In this document: piece by piece, positions 61,706 to 64,000 of the stretch | How positions within the stretch are numbered: the stretch's first letter is position 1 | How the letters are laid out: the number at the start of each line of letters is the position of its first letter | NCBI RefSeq assembly: GCF_008271295.1 | Contig: NZ_VTOY01000001.1 | Span: 186,001-250,000 of the forward strand | Source: Pseudoselenomonas ruminis | GTDB lineage: Bacteria > Bacillota > Negativicutes > Selenomonadales > Selenomonadaceae | Reading direction: 5' to 3' | Length of the DNA stretch: 64,000 bases | Notes under the pieces: generated by a model | Database searches by the model: none | What the model saw: only the letters and a program-made list of their open reading frames with translations | Told to the model about the DNA's origin: nothing | Position numbers and translations under genes: made by a program

Positions 61706-63907
61706 ATGATGAGCCTGCGAGATATAACATTAAAATCTGAGTATCGCACTTTAAAAGATGATATTGCTAAAGATTTTTATATTCCTGCTTTGAAACAGTC
61801 AGTATCTTATAAGAGGGCCGTGGGCTTTTTCTCTTCCTCCATACTTGCTATGATTACAGATGGTTTGTATGAATTATATCAAAACGGTGGGTATATCCAG
61901 ATCTTAGCATCGCCAAGATTATCTGATGAAGATATTGAAGCTATTAGGCTAGGGTATGAAAATAGAGATATAATCATAAAAAATGCTGTTGTGCGTGAAT
62001 TGAGAGACTATGAAGACTTTAAGACCAGGGATCGTTTGAATTTGTTAGCATGTTTAATTGCAGAAGGTCGATTAGATTTTGAAATCGTTGAGCCTATGCT
62101 AACCAATGGAAGTGGTATGTATCATGAAAAAGTGGGAATTATCACTGATGCAGAAGGAAATATAGTAGCATTTTCTGGTTCTATGAATGAGAGTAGTAAT
62201 GCGGTCGAAAATAACTATGAATCATTTGATGTGTTTTGTTCGTGGAAAAACGCTGATGAAGAACGAGTTATGAGTAAAGTCGAAGCGTTTAATCGTCTGT
62301 GGGAAGATCAAGAAGAAAATGTAAAAGTCTTTAAATTTCCAGAAGTAAAAGATTTGTTTATAAAGAAGTATCAAACGGATTGTTACTGTCTTCAAAAAGA
62401 AAGAGATTGTGACTTTGATGAGGTGGCCGAACCTAAGGTGGATTATGATAGAGTGGCCACAGATGACAATATCGCGTTTGTAAGGCCGGAATGGCTTCAT
62501 TTATATGATTATCAATTAGAGGCTATTGACAAGTGGCAGAACAATAACTATTGTGGAATTTTTGATATGGCAACAGGGACTGGGAAAACATACACTGGTT
62601 TAGCAGCTGTTGCGCGTTTATGTGAGAATGTGGAGAAGCTTGCTATAATTATTGTTTGTCCCTATCAACATCTAGTGGAACAATGGGCAGGTGATGTGCG
62701 AAAATTCGGAGTAAATCCTATAGTGGGGTACAGTGGCTCTAAAAATAAAGATTATAAGAGAAGACTGGCATCCGACTTATTTGATTTTAGGATGGGAATA
62801 AAAAAACGCTTGTGTTTCCTTTGCACAAATAAAACTTTCTCTTCAAGAGCTATTCAAGAGGTTTTAGGAAAAACTAGAGGGGAACATGTGCTGTTGGTGG
62901 TTGATGAGGCGCATAATATTGGGGCAGAACATTTGCGAAAGACATTGTCTGTAAATTATGAATATAGATTAGCATTATCGGCTACATTGGAACGATATCA
63001 AGATGATGACGGGACAATGGCAATTAAAAGATTTTTTGGAGAGAAATGTATAGAGTATAATCTGGGACGAGCGATCCAGGAGGAAAAATTAACACCTTAT
63101 TATTATTATCCTATAGTGACATCGTTATCGAAAGAGGAATACAAGATATACCAAGAATTAACCAAGAAAATGATGTCCTGTTTGATAAAGATAAACGGCA
63201 AATTAACTTTAAATGAACTTGGGAAAAGACTAGCAATAAAACGTGCTAGAGTGGTATCGGGGGCGGTTGATAAAATTAGTAAACTAAGAGATTTAATAGA
63301 AGGTGGATATAAAGATAAAAACAATATGTTGGTTTATTGTGGTGCGACTCGTTTAGTCGAACAGGATGGAGATATATCGATTCATGATGACATCAGACAA
63401 ATAGACTATATTTCTCGCATGTTGAATATTGATTATGATATGCGTACTGCACAATTTACCTCAAAAGAGAATGCAGAAGAGAGAGAATTGAGATTGCGTG
63501 CTTTTGCTGAAGGAGAGATTCAAGCTCTAGTAGCTATAAAGTGTCTTGATGAAGGGGTTAATGTTCCACAAATACAAACAGCATTCATTTTAGCAAGTAC
63601 TATGAATCCTAAGGAATATATTCAACGACGTGGGCGTGTACTACGATTATATCCAGGAAAAAAGTTTGCTGTGATTTATGATTTTATTACTCTGCCACAT
63701 GCGGTTGAAGACGTTCCGTATTTAGATGCCGACGTGCGTGCTGGTGATATATCATTAGTTAAGAGAGAATTGTGTCGATTGCTGGAATTTGAACGGTTAG
63801 CTAAAAATAAACATGAAGCGGATGAAATATACAGTGAACTCATTGATGCTTATGAACTATATGATTTTGATGTGGGTAATGAAAGTGTTTGGGAGGAGCT
63901 AGTATGA
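61706..63907 (+). CDS. PLD-nuclease/SF2 helicase fusion (second copy)
   Basis: The 733-residue protein has an N-terminal PLD-type domain (His140-Glu-Lys142, SGSMNES 157-163) joined to an SF2 helicase: motif I ATGTGKT (289-295), DEAH (400-403), LSATLERYQDDDG and QRRGRVLRLYPGKK. The domain order equals that of the 48981 protein although the sequences differ. GGAGGTG precedes the ATG, 11 bases after sspE, and it overlaps the next gene by ATGA, so it belongs to the ssp operon. It may be an additional restriction arm of the system. Equivalence to a named SspF/G/H subunit could not be judged. Confidence 0.85.
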   Translation: MMSLRDITLKSEYRTLKDDIAKDFYIPALKQSVSYKRAVGFFSSSILAMITDGLYELYQNGGYIQILASPRLSDEDIEAIRLGYENRDIIIKNAVVRELRDYEDFKTRDRLNLLACLIAEGRLDFEIVEPMLTNGSGMYHEKVGIITDAEGNIVAFSGSMNESSNAVENNYESFDVFCSWKNADEERVMSKVEAFNRLWEDQEENVKVFKFPEVKDLFIKKYQTDCYCLQKERDCDFDEVAEPKVDYDRVATDDNIAFVRPEWLHLYDYQLEAIDKWQNNNYCGIFDMATGTGKTYTGLAAVARLCENVEKLAIIIVCPYQHLVEQWAGDVRKFGVNPIVGYSGSKNKDYKRRLASDLFDFRMGIKKRLCFLCTNKTFSSRAIQEVLGKTRGEHVLLVVDEAHNIGAEHLRKTLSVNYEYRLALSATLERYQDDDGTMAIKRFFGEKCIEYNLGRAIQEEKLTPYYYYPIVTSLSKEEYKIYQELTKKMMSCLIKINGKLTLNELGKRLAIKRARVVSGAVDKISKLRDLIEGGYKDKNNMLVYCGATRLVEQDGDISIHDDIRQIDYISRMLNIDYDMRTAQFTSKENAEERELRLRAFAEGEIQALVAIKCLDEGVNVPQIQTAFILASTMNPKEYIQRRGRVLRLYPGKKFAVIYDFITLPHAVEDVPYLDADVRAGDISLVKRELCRLLEFERLAKNKHEADEIYSELIDAYELYDFDVGNESVWEELV

Positions 63908-64000
63908 AAGAGATTGAGGTAAACGAAAAAATTGTGGATCGTATCATGATGCGAGTTATATATGATGAGACGCGAAATTTGAGAACGGAAAAGTACAGTG
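63904..64000 (+). CDS. Unidentified gene, truncated by the window end
   Basis: An ATG overlapping the helicase stop (ATGA) opens a frame that runs off the right edge. The 32 visible residues (start MKEIEVNEKIVDRIMMRVIY) form a charged helix and do not identify a family. Translational coupling places it in the ssp operon, so it is probably another component of the defence system. Confidence 0.6.
   Translation, partial: MKEIEVNEKIVDRIMMRVIYDETRNLRTEKYS

Noticed and set aside
52064-64000. Classical Dnd, BREX or DISARM system
   Set aside because: The PP-loop enzyme alone could suggest Dnd, but there is no DndB/D/E-like gene and the neighbours are DUF4007, a large ATPase and DUF262/HNH, which fit Ssp. 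No PglZ, BrxC or DrmB-like protein is visible.
1-64000. tRNA, rRNA genes or phage integrase
   Set aside because: No cloverleaf with a GGTTCGAATCC-type arm, no rRNA sequence and no integrase or transposase motif was recognised on either strand.

Overview
The window looks like a chromosomal segment of a diderm Firmicute of the class Negativicutes, most likely Selenomonas or a close relative. The genes are Firmicute-like: a ylxM-ffh-rpsP-khpA-ylqD-rimM-trmD operon, strong AGGAGG ribosome sites, and TTGACA/TATAAT promoters. An outer-membrane porin ending in Phe and an exported periplasmic glycosidase show an outer membrane. No rRNA, tRNA or CRISPR array was seen. Assignment below class level is an inference.

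Layout. 1-6.7 kb: Sel1-repeat protein, DUF1266-like protein, a TetR-led operon (hydrolase, GNAT acetyltransferase, FMN oxidoreductase), an exported FlgT-N-like protein and a zinc-ribbon/DUF805 membrane protein. 6.9-11 kb: SRP / 30S-maturation / tRNA-methylation operon. 11.2-16.1 kb: two chemoreceptors and a TPR protein. 16.2-18.5 kb: hypF. 18.7-22.1 kb: a candidate small RNA, a broken hybrid sensor kinase and a 200-bp hairpin element. 22.1-26.7 kb: cooS (CO dehydrogenase with a His-rich N-terminus) leading an ABC importer operon. 27-28.6 kb: LysM protein and glycerate kinase. 28.6-36.4 kb: fructan/sucrose cluster (two LacI repressors, cytoplasmic GH32, sucrose-type MFS permease, porin, periplasmic GH32-like enzyme). 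It is followed by a second candidate small RNA that appears to share the LacI operator. 36.7-46.6 kb: fba, uraA-rluA, lysC, an aminotransferase, a DUF47-PiT phosphate pair and a nucleoside kinase.

From about 46.8 kb to the right edge the DNA becomes clearly more AT-rich and carries defence-type genes: an AAA_14/DUF4143 ATPase, a SAM methyltransferase overlapping a PLD-nuclease/SF2 helicase, an XRE regulator, and a divergent operon. I read that operon as an Ssp-type DNA phosphorothioation defence system (sspD-sspB-sspC-sspA-sspE), followed by a second PLD/SF2 helicase and a gene cut by the window end. SspA would mobilise cysteine sulfur, SspD would activate it, SspB (DUF4007) and SspC (ATPase) would install it in the DNA backbone, and SspE (DUF262 plus HNH) would restrict unmodified phage DNA.

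Two kinds of signal stand out beyond the genes. First, a 12-bp palindrome, TTGACNNGTCAA, occurs 12 times exactly in the first 42 kb, in promoters, a terminator, a 13-bp tandem array and inside reading frames. I did not find it in the AT-rich island. Second, two candidate sRNAs each carry three UCCC-containing motifs and a terminator. All positions come from reading the sequence; no searches or folding programs were run.
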